NCBI RefSeq assembly: GCF_017876755.1
Contig: NZ_JAGIOO010000001.1
Location: 496,001-560,000 of the forward strand
Source: Crossiella equi
GTDB lineage: Bacteria > Actinomycetota > Actinomycetes > Mycobacteriales > Pseudonocardiaceae
Direction: 5' to 3'
Length of the DNA stretch: 64,000 bases
The first letter of the stretch is position 1. Each line of letters opens with the position of its first letter. Below are positions 42,505-51,705 of the stretch, in pieces. The notes beneath the pieces were generated by a model, which did not search any database, was not told the DNA's origin, and worked only from the letters and a program-made list of their open reading frames with translations. The position numbers were made by a program, and so were the translations under genes.

Positions 42505-43380
42505 TCAAGCCCGTGGTCGGAGAACGTCGAACAACCGGGCCACGCTGTCCTTCCCGTACCCCGCGTCGACCAGCCGCTGGACGCTCCGGGTGGCCCACTC
42601 GTGCACCCCGCCGTCCACCCCGGCGGCCCGGCTGACCTCGGCGAGCTGGGCCAGGGCGGCGGCGTTGACCTCGACGCTGGACTCCCCCGCGCCGTAGTCC
42701 CGGCTCTCGAACTCGGCCGCGATGCTGGTCAGCAGCGCGATCATGCCGTTGAGCCAGGGCACCGCCAGCCCGAGGTACTCGGTGGGCCGGACCCGCGCGG
42801 TGTCCAGCAGCGCGGCGCCGTGCGCGAAGCCGAAGACCAGCCCGTACCCCGCGCTGAGCAGGCCGTAGCTGAACAGCTCGGCCACCGCGGGGTCCTCGCC
42901 GACGAACCGGGTGGTCCCGAGCGCGGCCAGCTCCTCGCCGTAGGCGTGGTGGGCGGTGCGCGAACCGGCGAGCAGGATCTGCGCGTCCGGGGTGCCGATG
43001 CCCTGCGGCACGGCCATCACCGCGCCGTCCAGGTGCTCGGCGCCCTGCCCGACCACCCACGCGGACAACTCCCGCAGGTCGTCCAGGCCGCTGGTGCTGA
43101 GGTTGAGCAGGGTCCGGCCGCGCAGCTCGGCGGCGGCCGGTTCGAGCAGGGTGCGGACGGTGGGCGCGTCCAGCACCACGGCGATCACCAGCGGGCTGGC
43201 GGTGACCGCCTCGGCGACGGTGGCCGCGGGCCGGGCGCCCTCGGCGACCAGGGCGTCGGCCTTGGCCGGGGTGCGGTTCCACACGGTCACCGGGTGACCG
43301 GTGCGGAGCAGGGTGCGGGCGATGGCCTCGCCCATCCGGCCGAGGCCGAGGACGCTGACGGGGGTGCGGTTGGCTGTCAT
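42505..43380 (-). CDS. IRED/6PGDH-like NAD(P)-dependent reductase
   Basis: This 291-residue protein begins with the dinucleotide site VSVLGLGRMGEAIARTLL and the Arg-containing NRTPAKAD that favours NADPH. After VLDAPTVRTLL and LNLSTSGLDD comes a helical domain with VGQGAEHLDGAVMAVPQGIG and a C-terminal GYGKDSVARLFDVLRP that is characteristic of imine reductase-like members of the beta-hydroxyacid dehydrogenase superfamily. Imine or related C=N/C=O reduction is plausible; the substrate is unknown. The ATG at 43380 lies 64 bases from the divergent SARP gene, which may regulate it. Confidence 0.85.
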   Translation of the reverse strand: MTANRTPVSVLGLGRMGEAIARTLLRTGHPVTVWNRTPAKADALVAEGARPAATVAEAVTASPLVIAVVLDAPTVRTLLEPAAAELRGRTLLNLSTSGLDDLRELSAWVVGQGAEHLDGAVMAVPQGIGTPDAQILLAGSRTAHHAYGEELAALGTTRFVGEDPAVAELFSYGLLSAGYGLVFGFAHGAALLDTARVRPTEYLGLAVPWLNGMIALLTSIAAEFESRDYGAGESSVEVNAAALAQLAEVSRAAGVDGGVHEWATRSVQRLVDAGYGKDSVARLFDVLRPRA

Positions 43381-43444
43381 GGCTGCCACCGTGCCGACCT
43401 GGACTTTCGGTTCACTGGCGGTGCGCTGGCGGTACGGTGGCCGG

Positions 43445-46342
43445 GTGCGCGTGGGGGTGCTGGGACCACTGGCGGTGTGGTCCGACGGGGAGCCGGTGGC
43501 GGTACCGGAGGCGAAGGTCCGGGAACTGCTGGCGGTGCTGGCCGTGCACGGCGGCCACCCGGTCTCGGCCGACCGGCTGGTGGACGCCCTGTGGGGCTCC
43601 GACCTCCCGGCCAACCCGCTGGGCGCGCTCCAGACCAAGATCTCGCGGCTGCGCCGGGCCCTGGGTCGCGACCTGGTCCCGTCCGGCCCGGCCGGCTACC
43701 GGCTCGCCGTGCCCACCGACGCCGCCGACTTCGAGGCCCGCCTGGGCGAGCGCCCCGGTGCGGAGCAGCTGCGTGCGGCGCTGGCGTTGTGGCGCGGCGA
43801 GGCGTACGCGGAGTTCGCCGACCAGGACTTCGCCCGCGCGGAACGCCACCGCCTGACCGAGCTGCGCCTGCGCGTGGTCGAGGACCTGGGCGAGAGCCTG
43901 CTCGCCCAGGGCCACCCCGCCGACGCCCTGGCCGAGACGGCCGAGGCAGCGGCCGCCCACCCGCTGCGCGAACGCCTCCAGGCGGTCCGGCTGCGCGCGC
44001 TCTACCTCACCGGCCGCCAGGCCGAGGCCCTGTCCGCCTACGACACCCTGCGCAGACGCCTGGGCGAGGAGCTGGGGGTGGACCCCGGCCCGGAGCTGGC
44101 CACGCTGTACGACCAGGTCCTGCGCCACGACCCGGACCTGCGGGCCGCGCCCCGGACCAACCTCCCGGCCGCCCTGGTCGACCTCGTCGGCCGCGAGGAG
44201 CAGCTCGTGCGGGTCCGCCGCCTGCTGGCGCACCACCGCCTGGTCACGCTGACCGGTCCGGGCGGGGTGGGCAAGACCAGCCTGGCCACGGCGGTCGCGG
44301 ACGGCCTGGAGTTCCCGGACGGTGTGTGGCTGGTCGACCTGACCACGGCCACCGATGTCGAGGAGGCCGTCGCCGCCCAGCTGTGCGTGCGCGGCGGGCT
44401 GACCACGGCCGTGCGGGACCTGCGCACCCTGCTCGTGCTGGACAACTGCGAACACCTGGTCGAGCAGACCGCGCACGTGGTGGCGGACCTGCTGCGTTCG
44501 GCCCCGGGCCTGCGGGTCCTGGCCACCAGCCGCGAGGTCCTGGGGGTGCCCGGCGAACGCCTGGAACCGGTGCTGCCACTGTCCGCGCCGGACGCGGTCC
44601 GCCTGTTCCGGAGCCGCGCGGAGGCCGCGGGCGCCCCGGTCGCCGACCTCGCCGACACCGACCTGGCCGTCCTGTGCACCCGTCTGGACGGCCTGCCGCT
44701 GGCCCTGGAGCTGGCGGCCTCGCGGTTGCCTGTCCTGGGCCTGCCCGAGCTGACCGCACGCCTGGCCGACCGGTTCCGCCTGCTCACCTCCGGCGGCCGA
44801 CTCTCCCCGCCCCGGCAGCGCACGCTCCGCGCGGTGATCGACTGGAGCTGGGAGCTGCTCACCGACCCCGAACGCCAGGTGCTGCGCCGCCTGTCGGTCT
44901 TCGCCGACGGCGCCTCGCTCCCGGCCGTTGAGGCGGTCTGCCCCGACCCCGTGGACACCGTGGCCCGCTTGGCCGACAAGTCCCTGTTGTGGACCGAACC
45001 GGGCCCGCGCTACCGGCTCCTGGAGTCCGTGTCCGCCTACGCCGCCGAACACCTCACCGCCTCGGGCGAGGCCGAGGAGGTCCGCGCCCGCCACCGCCTC
45101 GCCCACCTGGCCCTGGCCTCCGGCGCCGAGCTGCGCGGTGCGGCCGCCGCCACCTGGCTGCCTCGGCTGGACGTCGAGGCGGCCAACCTCCGCCGGGCCC
45201 TGGACAACGCGGTGGCCGCGCACGACCTGGACACCGCCCTGGCCCTGGTCCACCACCAGGCCTGGCACTGGTACCTGCGCGGCCGCTGGGCCGAGGGCGC
45301 CCGCCAGTGCCGCCAGGCGCTGAGCGTGCCCGGCGAGCACCCGGTCCGGCCGTCGGTGCGGGGCTGGTACCGCGGTTTTGAGCTGCTCCGCCTGGGCGGC
45401 ACCCACGCCGAGGCCCGCCGGGCCGTCATCGACTCGCCCCCGGCCGGACCGCACGTCGACTGGTTCCTGGCCCACGTCCTGCACCACACCGGCGGTGACC
45501 TGGCCGCCAGCACCGCCCGCCTGCCCGGTGCCACCGGTGACCAGTGGGTGGACGCCGCCGTGCGGTCCACCCAGGCCGCGCACGCGTTGCTGCGCGGCGA
45601 CCTGGCCAGCGCCGAAGGCCAAGCGCAGCAGTCCCTGACGGTGTTCAGCTCCCTGGGCGATGCCTGGGGTGTCTCCCAGGCCACCTACGCGCGGGCCGCC
45701 GTCGCGGAGATCACCGGCGACTACGAGCTGGCCGCCGAGCTGCACACCAGCGCGCTGGAGGGTGTGCGCTCGCTGCTGCTGTGGCCCCAGGTCGCCGACC
45801 ACCTCACCGGCCTGGCCCGCGTGGACCTGTTGACCGGCAACCACTCCCGGGCCGCCGAACGCCACGAGCAGGCCCGGCACCTGGCCGCGGGCCACGGCTA
45901 CCAGGCCGGTGCCGTGCACGCCGAGCTCGGCCTGGCCCTGGGCGCCCGCCGCACCGGCGATCTCGACACCGCCGAGCGCCTGCTGCACCGGGTCCTGGTC
46001 TGGCACGAGCACACGAACTTCGCCCCGGGCACCGCGTTGCCGTTGGCGGAGCTGGGTTTCGCCGCCGAGCAGCGCGGTGACGCCGCCTCCGCCCTGTCCT
46101 GGCACACCCGGGGTCTTTCCGCCGCCGAGTCGGGCGGGGATCCCCGGGCGATCGCGCTGGCCCTGGAGGGCCTGGCCGGGGCGCGGGCGCTGCTCGGCGA
46201 GGACACCCGGGACCTGTTGGCCCAGGCCGCCTCGCTGCGGGCGACCGCCGGTGCGCCGCTGCCGCCCGCCGAACGCGGGGACGTGGCCCGGATCGAGGCG
46301 CTACTCCAGCGGCAGCACCAGGCCGGGGTCGTCCGCGACTGA
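43445..46342 (+). CDS. Full-length AfsR/SARP-family regulator (BTAD, NB-ARC, TPR)
   Basis: This 965-residue regulator starts at a GTG reading VRVGVLGPLAVW, the usual opening of SARP proteins. An OmpR-type winged helix (VLAVHGGHPVSADRLVDALWG; LQTKISRLRRALG) comes first. A BTAD helical domain follows (ELRLRVVEDLGESLLAQGHP; LGEELGVDPGPEL), then an NB-ARC ATPase with Walker A GPGGVGKTSLA, Walker B LLVLDNCEHL and LPLALELAASRLP, and finally about 350 residues of TPR-like helices. Such proteins activate secondary-metabolite or stress genes in response to ATP and ligand. It is divergent from the IRED-like gene. It shares its architecture with the truncated regulator at the window start. Its 3' end overlaps surE by 42 bases. 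Confidence 0.93.
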   Translation: MRVGVLGPLAVWSDGEPVAVPEAKVRELLAVLAVHGGHPVSADRLVDALWGSDLPANPLGALQTKISRLRRALGRDLVPSGPAGYRLAVPTDAADFEARLGERPGAEQLRAALALWRGEAYAEFADQDFARAERHRLTELRLRVVEDLGESLLAQGHPADALAETAEAAAAHPLRERLQAVRLRALYLTGRQAEALSAYDTLRRRLGEELGVDPGPELATLYDQVLRHDPDLRAAPRTNLPAALVDLVGREEQLVRVRRLLAHHRLVTLTGPGGVGKTSLATAVADGLEFPDGVWLVDLTTATDVEEAVAAQLCVRGGLTTAVRDLRTLLVLDNCEHLVEQTAHVVADLLRSAPGLRVLATSREVLGVPGERLEPVLPLSAPDAVRLFRSRAEAAGAPVADLADTDLAVLCTRLDGLPLALELAASRLPVLGLPELTARLADRFRLLTSGGRLSPPRQRTLRAVIDWSWELLTDPERQVLRRLSVFADGASLPAVEAVCPDPVDTVARLADKSLLWTEPGPRYRLLESVSAYAAEHLTASGEAEEVRARHRLAHLALASGAELRGAAAATWLPRLDVEAANLRRALDNAVAAHDLDTALALVHHQAWHWYLRGRWAEGARQCRQALSVPGEHPVRPSVRGWYRGFELLRLGGTHAEARRAVIDSPPAGPHVDWFLAHVLHHTGGDLAASTARLPGATGDQWVDAAVRSTQAAHALLRGDLASAEGQAQQSLTVFSSLGDAWGVSQATYARAAVAEITGDYELAAELHTSALEGVRSLLLWPQVADHLTGLARVDLLTGNHSRAAERHEQARHLAAGHGYQAGAVHAELGLALGARRTGDLDTAERLLHRVLVWHEHTNFAPGTALPLAELGFAAEQRGDAASALSWHTRGLSAAESGGDPRAIALALEGLAGARALLGEDTRDLLAQAASLRATAGAPLPPAERGDVARIEALLQRQHQAGVVRD

Positions 46343-47065
46343 CCGCAGCGCCGTCACCGTCGGGTGCCCGGCGGCCAGCAGCGCCACGTCCGTGCCCTCC
46401 TCCACCTCGCCCTCGGCGACCACCGACACCAGCTCCAGACCGCCGCCGTCCAGCTGCCGCACCCGGGCCTGCACGGTGCCCGCCTCGGCCAGCCGCGCCC
46501 GCCGCAGCGGCCGCAGCCTGGCCTCGGGCACGTTCGGCACGTTGACGTTGAGCACCGTGCCCGGCGGGGTGTCGGCCAGCATCGGCAGCACCTCGTCGGC
46601 GACCCGGACCGCCGAGGGCCAGTGGAGCTCCCCGGGCTCGGGCAGCCCGACGTCCAGGGACACCGCCAGCGCGCGGATCCCGTTGATACCGGCGGTGAGC
46701 GCGGCTCCGACCGTGCCGGAGTGCAGCACCGCCCGGCCGACGTTGGCGCCCCGGTTGATCCCGGACAGCAGCACGTCCGGCCGCCCGTTGAACGCCCCCT
46801 TGGCCGCGACCAGCGCGATCAGCCCGGGGTGCCCGACCACGGCGTAGGCGGGCACGTCCGGCAGCCCGTCCAAGGTCCGCCGCCGCACCGCGACCCGCCG
46901 CTTGTCCTCGGCCGCGGTCAGCCCGGCGCTGGTACCGCTGGACTCGGTGTTGGGCGCGGCGACCACCGTCACCAGCCCTCGGTCGCGGGTCACCCCCGCC
47001 AGCGCGGTGATCCCGGGCGAGAGGATCCCGTCGTCGTTGGTGACCAACGCGGTCCGCACGGTCAT
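46301..47065 (-). CDS. surE: 5'/3'-nucleotidase SurE
   Basis: This 254-residue protein carries the SurE core: the metal-binding ALVTNDDGILSPGITAL (Asp-Asp pair), VVAAPNTESSGTSAGLT, the SGINRGANVGRAVLHSGTVGAA loop with its Asn and Ser, and VLNVNVPNVP. SurE removes phosphate from nucleoside 5'- or 3'-monophosphates with a divalent metal. Its ATG overlaps the stop of the PfkB-type kinase gene (the two share TCAT at 47062-47065 on the plus strand), so the two are translationally coupled. The 3' end overlaps the convergent SARP gene. Confidence 0.93.
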   Translation of the reverse strand: MTVRTALVTNDDGILSPGITALAGVTRDRGLVTVVAAPNTESSGTSAGLTAAEDKRRVAVRRRTLDGLPDVPAYAVVGHPGLIALVAAKGAFNGRPDVLLSGINRGANVGRAVLHSGTVGAALTAGINGIRALAVSLDVGLPEPGELHWPSAVRVADEVLPMLADTPPGTVLNVNVPNVPEARLRPLRRARLAEAGTVQARVRQLDGGGLELVSVVAEGEVEEGTDVALLAAGHPTVTALRSVADDPGLVLPLE

Positions 47066-47994
47066 GCGATTCCCTTCTCCAGGGGTCGGAGTTCCACCCG
47101 TTCGGCCAGGGCCAGGATCGCGGCCCCGCTGCCAGTGCCCAGCCCGTGCCGGGCCACGTTCAACGCCCCCGCCGCCGTGCCCACCCGCAACGCCTCGGTC
47201 AACGGCTTGCCCTTGGCCAGCCACGCGGTGAACCCGGCCGTCATCGAGTCCCCGCCGCCCCGCGTCTCCACCGGGTGCAGCGCGGGCGGGTGCACGGTGA
47301 ACCCGTCCCCGTCCACCAGGGCCAAGGTCGGCTGCTCGGCCCGCGACACCACCACGACCCGGGGGCCCTCCCCGGCGATGTCCTTGGCGGCCCGCACCAG
47401 CGCGCCCAGCTCCCCGCTCTCCGCGCGCCCGTCCTCGACCAGCTCCTCGTGGCTGACCTTGACCAGCGTGGGCCCGCCCTGCAACGCCGTGGACAGCCGT
47501 TCCCCGGCCAGGTCGATGACCACCTGGCACCCGTTGCCGGTCAGGTCGGCGGCCAGGCGGTGGTACAGCGAGTGCGGCACCACCCGGTCGGCACTGGGCC
47601 CGCTGAGCAGGGCGGTCCCGGCCTCCAGGGCCTCGGCGAGGGTCACCTCGTACAGGTCGTCCAGCTCGTGCCGGGACAGCGCGTCGGGCAGCATCTCCAC
47701 CAGCGAGTCGCGCTCCCCGTCCCGCCGGTCGTGCACGTACCCCCCGTTGCGGCCCCGGATCTCCCGCAGCCGCAACTCGATCCCGGACTTCTCCAGCAGG
47801 TGCCGCAGCACCTGCCCGGTCTCCCCGCCCACGGCCGCGCACAGCACCACGGGCACCCCGAGCGAACTGACCATCCGCGCCTGCCACACCCCCTGGCCAC
47901 CGGGGTGCAGGTGGATGTCGGGCGCGCCGTCCAGTTCCTCGACGGTCACGGTCAGCTGGGGCGACGGGGCGAGCACCACCACGGATCCACTCAC
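47062..47994 (-). CDS. PfkB/ribokinase-family sugar or nucleoside kinase
   Basis: This 310-residue kinase has the two PfkB signatures: the N-terminal GG motif (HLHPGGQGVWQARMVSSLG) and the C-terminal anion hole with catalytic Asp (ETRGGGDSMTAGFTAW). VLCAAVGGETGQVL and KVSHEELVEDGR are also typical. It most resembles the 1-phosphofructokinase/tagatose-6-phosphate branch, though nucleoside kinases share the fold. A kinase made together with a nucleotidase suggests control of a phosphorylated pool or sequential steps in salvage. Expression likely begins upstream of the GTG/ATG at 47994, with no other gene in the unit. Confidence 0.88.
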   Translation of the reverse strand: MSGSVVVLAPSPQLTVTVEELDGAPDIHLHPGGQGVWQARMVSSLGVPVVLCAAVGGETGQVLRHLLEKSGIELRLREIRGRNGGYVHDRRDGERDSLVEMLPDALSRHELDDLYEVTLAEALEAGTALLSGPSADRVVPHSLYHRLAADLTGNGCQVVIDLAGERLSTALQGGPTLVKVSHEELVEDGRAESGELGALVRAAKDIAGEGPRVVVVSRAEQPTLALVDGDGFTVHPPALHPVETRGGGDSMTAGFTAWLAKGKPLTEALRVGTAAGALNVARHGLGTGSGAAILALAERVELRPLEKGIA

Positions 47995-48060
47995 CCCGGT
48001 TGACTACCCGGGACCGGGAACAGACAAAACGACCTTGTCACTCGGAGCCGGGCCCCGGGC

Positions 48061-51000
48061 TCAGCCCCCGCTCCCCTCGCAGGCCTCCGGCAGCGTTCCC
48101 CCGGACGCACCGAACCCGTCTGCCAGGGACCGGCACACCGAGCGCACCGCCCTGGACACGTCCAGGTCCCAGCGCAGCACCGTCGAGTCGCTGCCCGCGG
48201 TGGCCAGCACGGTGCCCTCGTCGTTCCACACCGCCAGGTGCACCGTCGCCTGCGGCCCGTCCAAGGTCGCGGTTCGGGTGCCGGAGGGCAGGTCCCACAC
48301 CTCGACCGCCCGGCCCGCACCGGCCAGCACCAGCGTCCGGCCGTCCGGGCTGAGCGCCTGGGCCAGCCAGGGCGCGTGCAGCCCGGGCAGGTGCGCCGTC
48401 TGCTCCCCGCTGCCGGTCGCCCACACCCGCGGTCCGTCCTCGGCGATGGTCAGCAGGTGGCGGCCGCCGGGGGCGAAGGACAGCTGCTTCGCCCGCGCCA
48501 GCTCGTGTTCCCGGCCGGTCTCCAGCTCGCGCAGCACGGCGGGGCCGTCGCGGCGGATCCACGCCAGGTACCGGTTGTCCGGGCTGAGCACCACCGGGCT
48601 GCCGGGTTCCAGCGGTCCGGTGGTGATCTCGTTGACCGGGCTCAGGTCGGCCACGCGGTGCAGCCGCACCGAGGTGCCCGAGGCGACCAGGGCGAGCACC
48701 CCGTCCTGGCTCAGCGTGCCGTCCCCGGCGGGCAGCTCGCCCAGCGGCTGGTTGCGGCCCAGGTCCCACAGCACGTTCCGCGCCTGTGCGGCCTCCCCCG
48801 GCCGGACCAGCGCCACGGTGTGCTCGCGGTCCAGCGCGGTGACCGGTGCGGGCGGAGCGGCGGTGGCCCGGTACGGGGCGGGCGGGTCCAGCGGCCAGGC
48901 CAGCTGCTGGGTCTCGGTGCTGGCCCGCAGGGTCTGGCCGTCGGCGCTGAACACCAGTTGCCCGGTGATCGCCGCGCCCGCCAGGTGCGGCAGCGCCCGC
49001 TGGTCCCACATCGAGATGCCCTCGCTGTCCACGCCCAGCACGACGCGGCCGGTCGGGTCGAGGGAGACGCTGAGGTAGTCCGCGCGCTCGCCGCTCAACG
49101 TCAGGGCGTTGCTGCCCCGGGTGTCCCACCAGCGGATGCGGCCCTGCTGCGCCACCACGACCACGTTCGGGTCCACGCCGTAGGCCAGGTCGCGCACCCC
49201 CGTGCCCTGGTCGGCCAGCTCGCGCACCACCGTGCCGCGTTCCAGGTCGTACACCGTGGTGCGCCCGCTCGCCTCGCCGACGGCGAGAAGGCGGCCGTCC
49301 TGGTGCGGGCTGACCACCCGCGCCTCGCCGAGCCCGCCCGGCCCCCGGCCCCGGCTGGCCCCGGTCACCGCGTCCCACAGCTCCGACTGGCCCTGCTCGT
49401 CCACGGTGACCAGGAAGCGCCCGGTCCGGTCGGTGGCCAGCAGCCGCGCGCGGACCGGCAGCGTCAGCCCGGCCGCCGAGGTGGTGAAGTCCCACTGCCG
49501 GATCTGCTCGCCGGGCACCTGCAACCAGAAGTGCTGGCCGTCCGCCGCGATCGCCAGGTCGTTGGCACCGGCGGGCGTGCGCGGCACCACCGCGTCCACC
49601 GAGCCGGTCGGCATGTCCACCAGCGTGGCCTTGTCCTGGAACAGGTAGGCCACCTTGCGCGGGTTCTTGGGCGAGAACCGCGCGGCGCGCACCCCCTCCT
49701 CGGGCACCGTGGTCGGCGAGCGGGTCACCCGCAGCCTGCGCCGCTGGAGGTCGCGGCTGTCCGGGTCGGAGTCGAGGTAGACGAACTGCGGGCCGTTGTG
49801 CGTGGCGCGCCCGTGCTCCGGCGGGGTGTTGGCCAGCAGCAGGAGCATGCTCCGGGCCTGCTCGGTGTCGGCGACCCCGTAGGCCTCCAGCGCACGGCGC
49901 ATCGCGGCCTCGGTGTTGGTGCCGAGCAGCAGCAGGGCCTCGGCGTTGAGCTGGCGGGAGGTCGCGGTGCGGCGCTGGTCCAGCGCGTACACCGCGATGC
50001 CGGTCACCGCGACCAGCAGCACCACCAGCGCCCCGGCCAGCAGCCGGGTGCGGCGCAGCTGCCGCCGGGCCCGGGTGCCCTCGCTGGCCGCCTCGGCCGT
50101 GCTGGTGTCCAGGAAGTCCCGTTCAACCGGGGACAGCGCGGGCTTCTCCCGCTCGGCCCAGTCCGTCGCCGCGGCCAGCCGCACACCCCGGTAGAGGGCG
50201 CCCGGGTCGCGGTCCAGGCGGTCCCACTCGGTGGCGGCGTAGGACAGGTCGCGCTGCACGCGCAGCCCGTCCCGGTCCTGCACCAGCCAGCCGCGCAGCC
50301 GGGGCCAGGCCGACAGCAGCGCCTCGTGCGCGAGCTCCACCCCGTGCTCGTCGGCCACGAGCAGGCGGGCGGTGGTGAACCGCTCGGCCAGCTCGGCACT
50401 CGGCGGGTCCAGTTCGGTGTGCGCGACTCGCCGCTTGGTGTCCCCGGTGCCCTCACCGGGCGCGGTCAGGCGGCGGAACAGCTGGCGGCACAGCCCGCGC
50501 TGCTCCTCGGTGAGCCCGTTGTGGACGGTCTCGGCGGTGTTGGCCAGCGCGTGCGCGAGCCCGCCGGTGGCCTGGAACCCGGCCAGGGTGAGCGTGTTGC
50601 CCTTCCGGCGCCGCCAGGTCTCGGCCAAGGCGTGCGAGAGCAGCGGCAGCACCCCGGGCTCGGCGGCGGCCCCGGACACCAGGTGCGCGACCAGGTCCAC
50701 CTCCACCGCGCACCCGGCGGCGTTGGCGGGCCCGGTGACGGCCCGGCGCAGGTCGGCGGCACTCATCGACCCGAGCGGTACGACCCCCTCCCGCAGTACC
50801 GCGACCAGGCCGGGGTGGGCGGCGCAGTGGGGGTAGAAGTCGGCGCGCACCCCGAGCACCACCCGGCACCGGTCCCCGCCGACCGCACCCAGCGCCTCGA
50901 TGAAGGCCGAGCGCTCGGCCTCGGCGCACAGGGTGAACAGCTCCTCGAACTGGTCCACCACGAGCACGACCTGCCCGGGCTCGGCCACCAGCTCCCGCAA

Positions 51001-51618
51001 CGCCGCCCCGAGCGCGGCCGGATCGTCCCGCAGGTCCTCCCGCAGCCCACCGGCCCGCCGTCCGAGCGGTTCGGCCAGGGCCTGCGCGCACGAGCGCCAC
51101 GGGTCCTCCCCGGGCGTGCACACCACCACGGTCCGGTCCGCCAGCCGGGGCAGCAACCCGGCCAGCAGAGTGGAGGACTTGCCCGCCCCGGAGGCCCCGA
51201 ACAACGCCACCACCGGGTGCCGCTCCAACCGCGCGAGCAGGTCGGCGACCACGTCGTCCCGCCCGAAGAACAGCGCGGCGTCCTCCTGCCGGTACGGCGC
51301 GAGCCCGGCGTAGGGCGAGGCCGAGGCGGGCGGCAGCTCCGGCGTCTCCTCGTGCACGAGCGCGGCGACCCGGTGCCACCGCCGCTCCCACTCCGCCGCG
51401 TCGCCACCGCACGCCCGCACCAGGGCCAGCGTCACGACCAGGCTCGGCAGCCGTTGCCCACCGGTGGCCGCGGCCAGGGTGCTGGAGGAGAAGTGCGTGG
51501 CCGCGGCCAGGGTCCGGTAGGTCGGCCCTCCGGCCGAGGCCCGGAGTTTCCGCAGGTCGACGGCGAACTCGACCAACGCGGAGCCGTCCGGCACCAACGG
51601 CTGTTCCTTGCGGGGCAT
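48061..51618 (-). CDS. HTH-nSTAND1 NTPase with transmembrane helix and WD40 propeller
   Basis: This protein of about 1185 residues starts at the ATG at 51618, four bases after AGGAG. It has an N-terminal helix-turn-helix-like region (ALVEFAVDLRKLRASAGGPT; HFSSSTLAAATGG). A STAND ATPase follows with Walker A FGASGAGKSSTLL near residue 145 and Walker B VVLVVDQFEELFTL, and a winged-helix stretch. A single membrane helix (LLAGALVVLLVAVTGIAVYAL, about 527-547) leads to about 560 residues of WD40-like repeats. WD40-STAND proteins are signal-sensing scaffolds and some act in anti-phage or stress responses; no effector domain or defence neighbour is seen here. The membrane helix would put the propeller outside the cytoplasm. 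Confidence 0.88.
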   Translation of the reverse strand: MPRKEQPLVPDGSALVEFAVDLRKLRASAGGPTYRTLAAATHFSSSTLAAATGGQRLPSLVVTLALVRACGGDAAEWERRWHRVAALVHEETPELPPASASPYAGLAPYRQEDAALFFGRDDVVADLLARLERHPVVALFGASGAGKSSTLLAGLLPRLADRTVVVCTPGEDPWRSCAQALAEPLGRRAGGLREDLRDDPAALGAALRELVAEPGQVVLVVDQFEELFTLCAEAERSAFIEALGAVGGDRCRVVLGVRADFYPHCAAHPGLVAVLREGVVPLGSMSAADLRRAVTGPANAAGCAVEVDLVAHLVSGAAAEPGVLPLLSHALAETWRRRKGNTLTLAGFQATGGLAHALANTAETVHNGLTEEQRGLCRQLFRRLTAPGEGTGDTKRRVAHTELDPPSAELAERFTTARLLVADEHGVELAHEALLSAWPRLRGWLVQDRDGLRVQRDLSYAATEWDRLDRDPGALYRGVRLAAATDWAEREKPALSPVERDFLDTSTAEAASEGTRARRQLRRTRLLAGALVVLLVAVTGIAVYALDQRRTATSRQLNAEALLLLGTNTEAAMRRALEAYGVADTEQARSMLLLLANTPPEHGRATHNGPQFVYLDSDPDSRDLQRRRLRVTRSPTTVPEEGVRAARFSPKNPRKVAYLFQDKATLVDMPTGSVDAVVPRTPAGANDLAIAADGQHFWLQVPGEQIRQWDFTTSAAGLTLPVRARLLATDRTGRFLVTVDEQGQSELWDAVTGASRGRGPGGLGEARVVSPHQDGRLLAVGEASGRTTVYDLERGTVVRELADQGTGVRDLAYGVDPNVVVVAQQGRIRWWDTRGSNALTLSGERADYLSVSLDPTGRVVLGVDSEGISMWDQRALPHLAGAAITGQLVFSADGQTLRASTETQQLAWPLDPPAPYRATAAPPAPVTALDREHTVALVRPGEAAQARNVLWDLGRNQPLGELPAGDGTLSQDGVLALVASGTSVRLHRVADLSPVNEITTGPLEPGSPVVLSPDNRYLAWIRRDGPAVLRELETGREHELARAKQLSFAPGGRHLLTIAEDGPRVWATGSGEQTAHLPGLHAPWLAQALSPDGRTLVLAGAGRAVEVWDLPSGTRTATLDGPQATVHLAVWNDEGTVLATAGSDSTVLRWDLDVSRAVRSVCRSLADGFGASGGTLPEACEGSGG

Positions 51619-51705
51619 GCCACTCCTCATCCTCACCGGCTGCACCGAGGATTGTCCGGACAAGCATTGTCCGGCGCCGGAGGACAACCGAAGGACAACG
51701 CGGAA

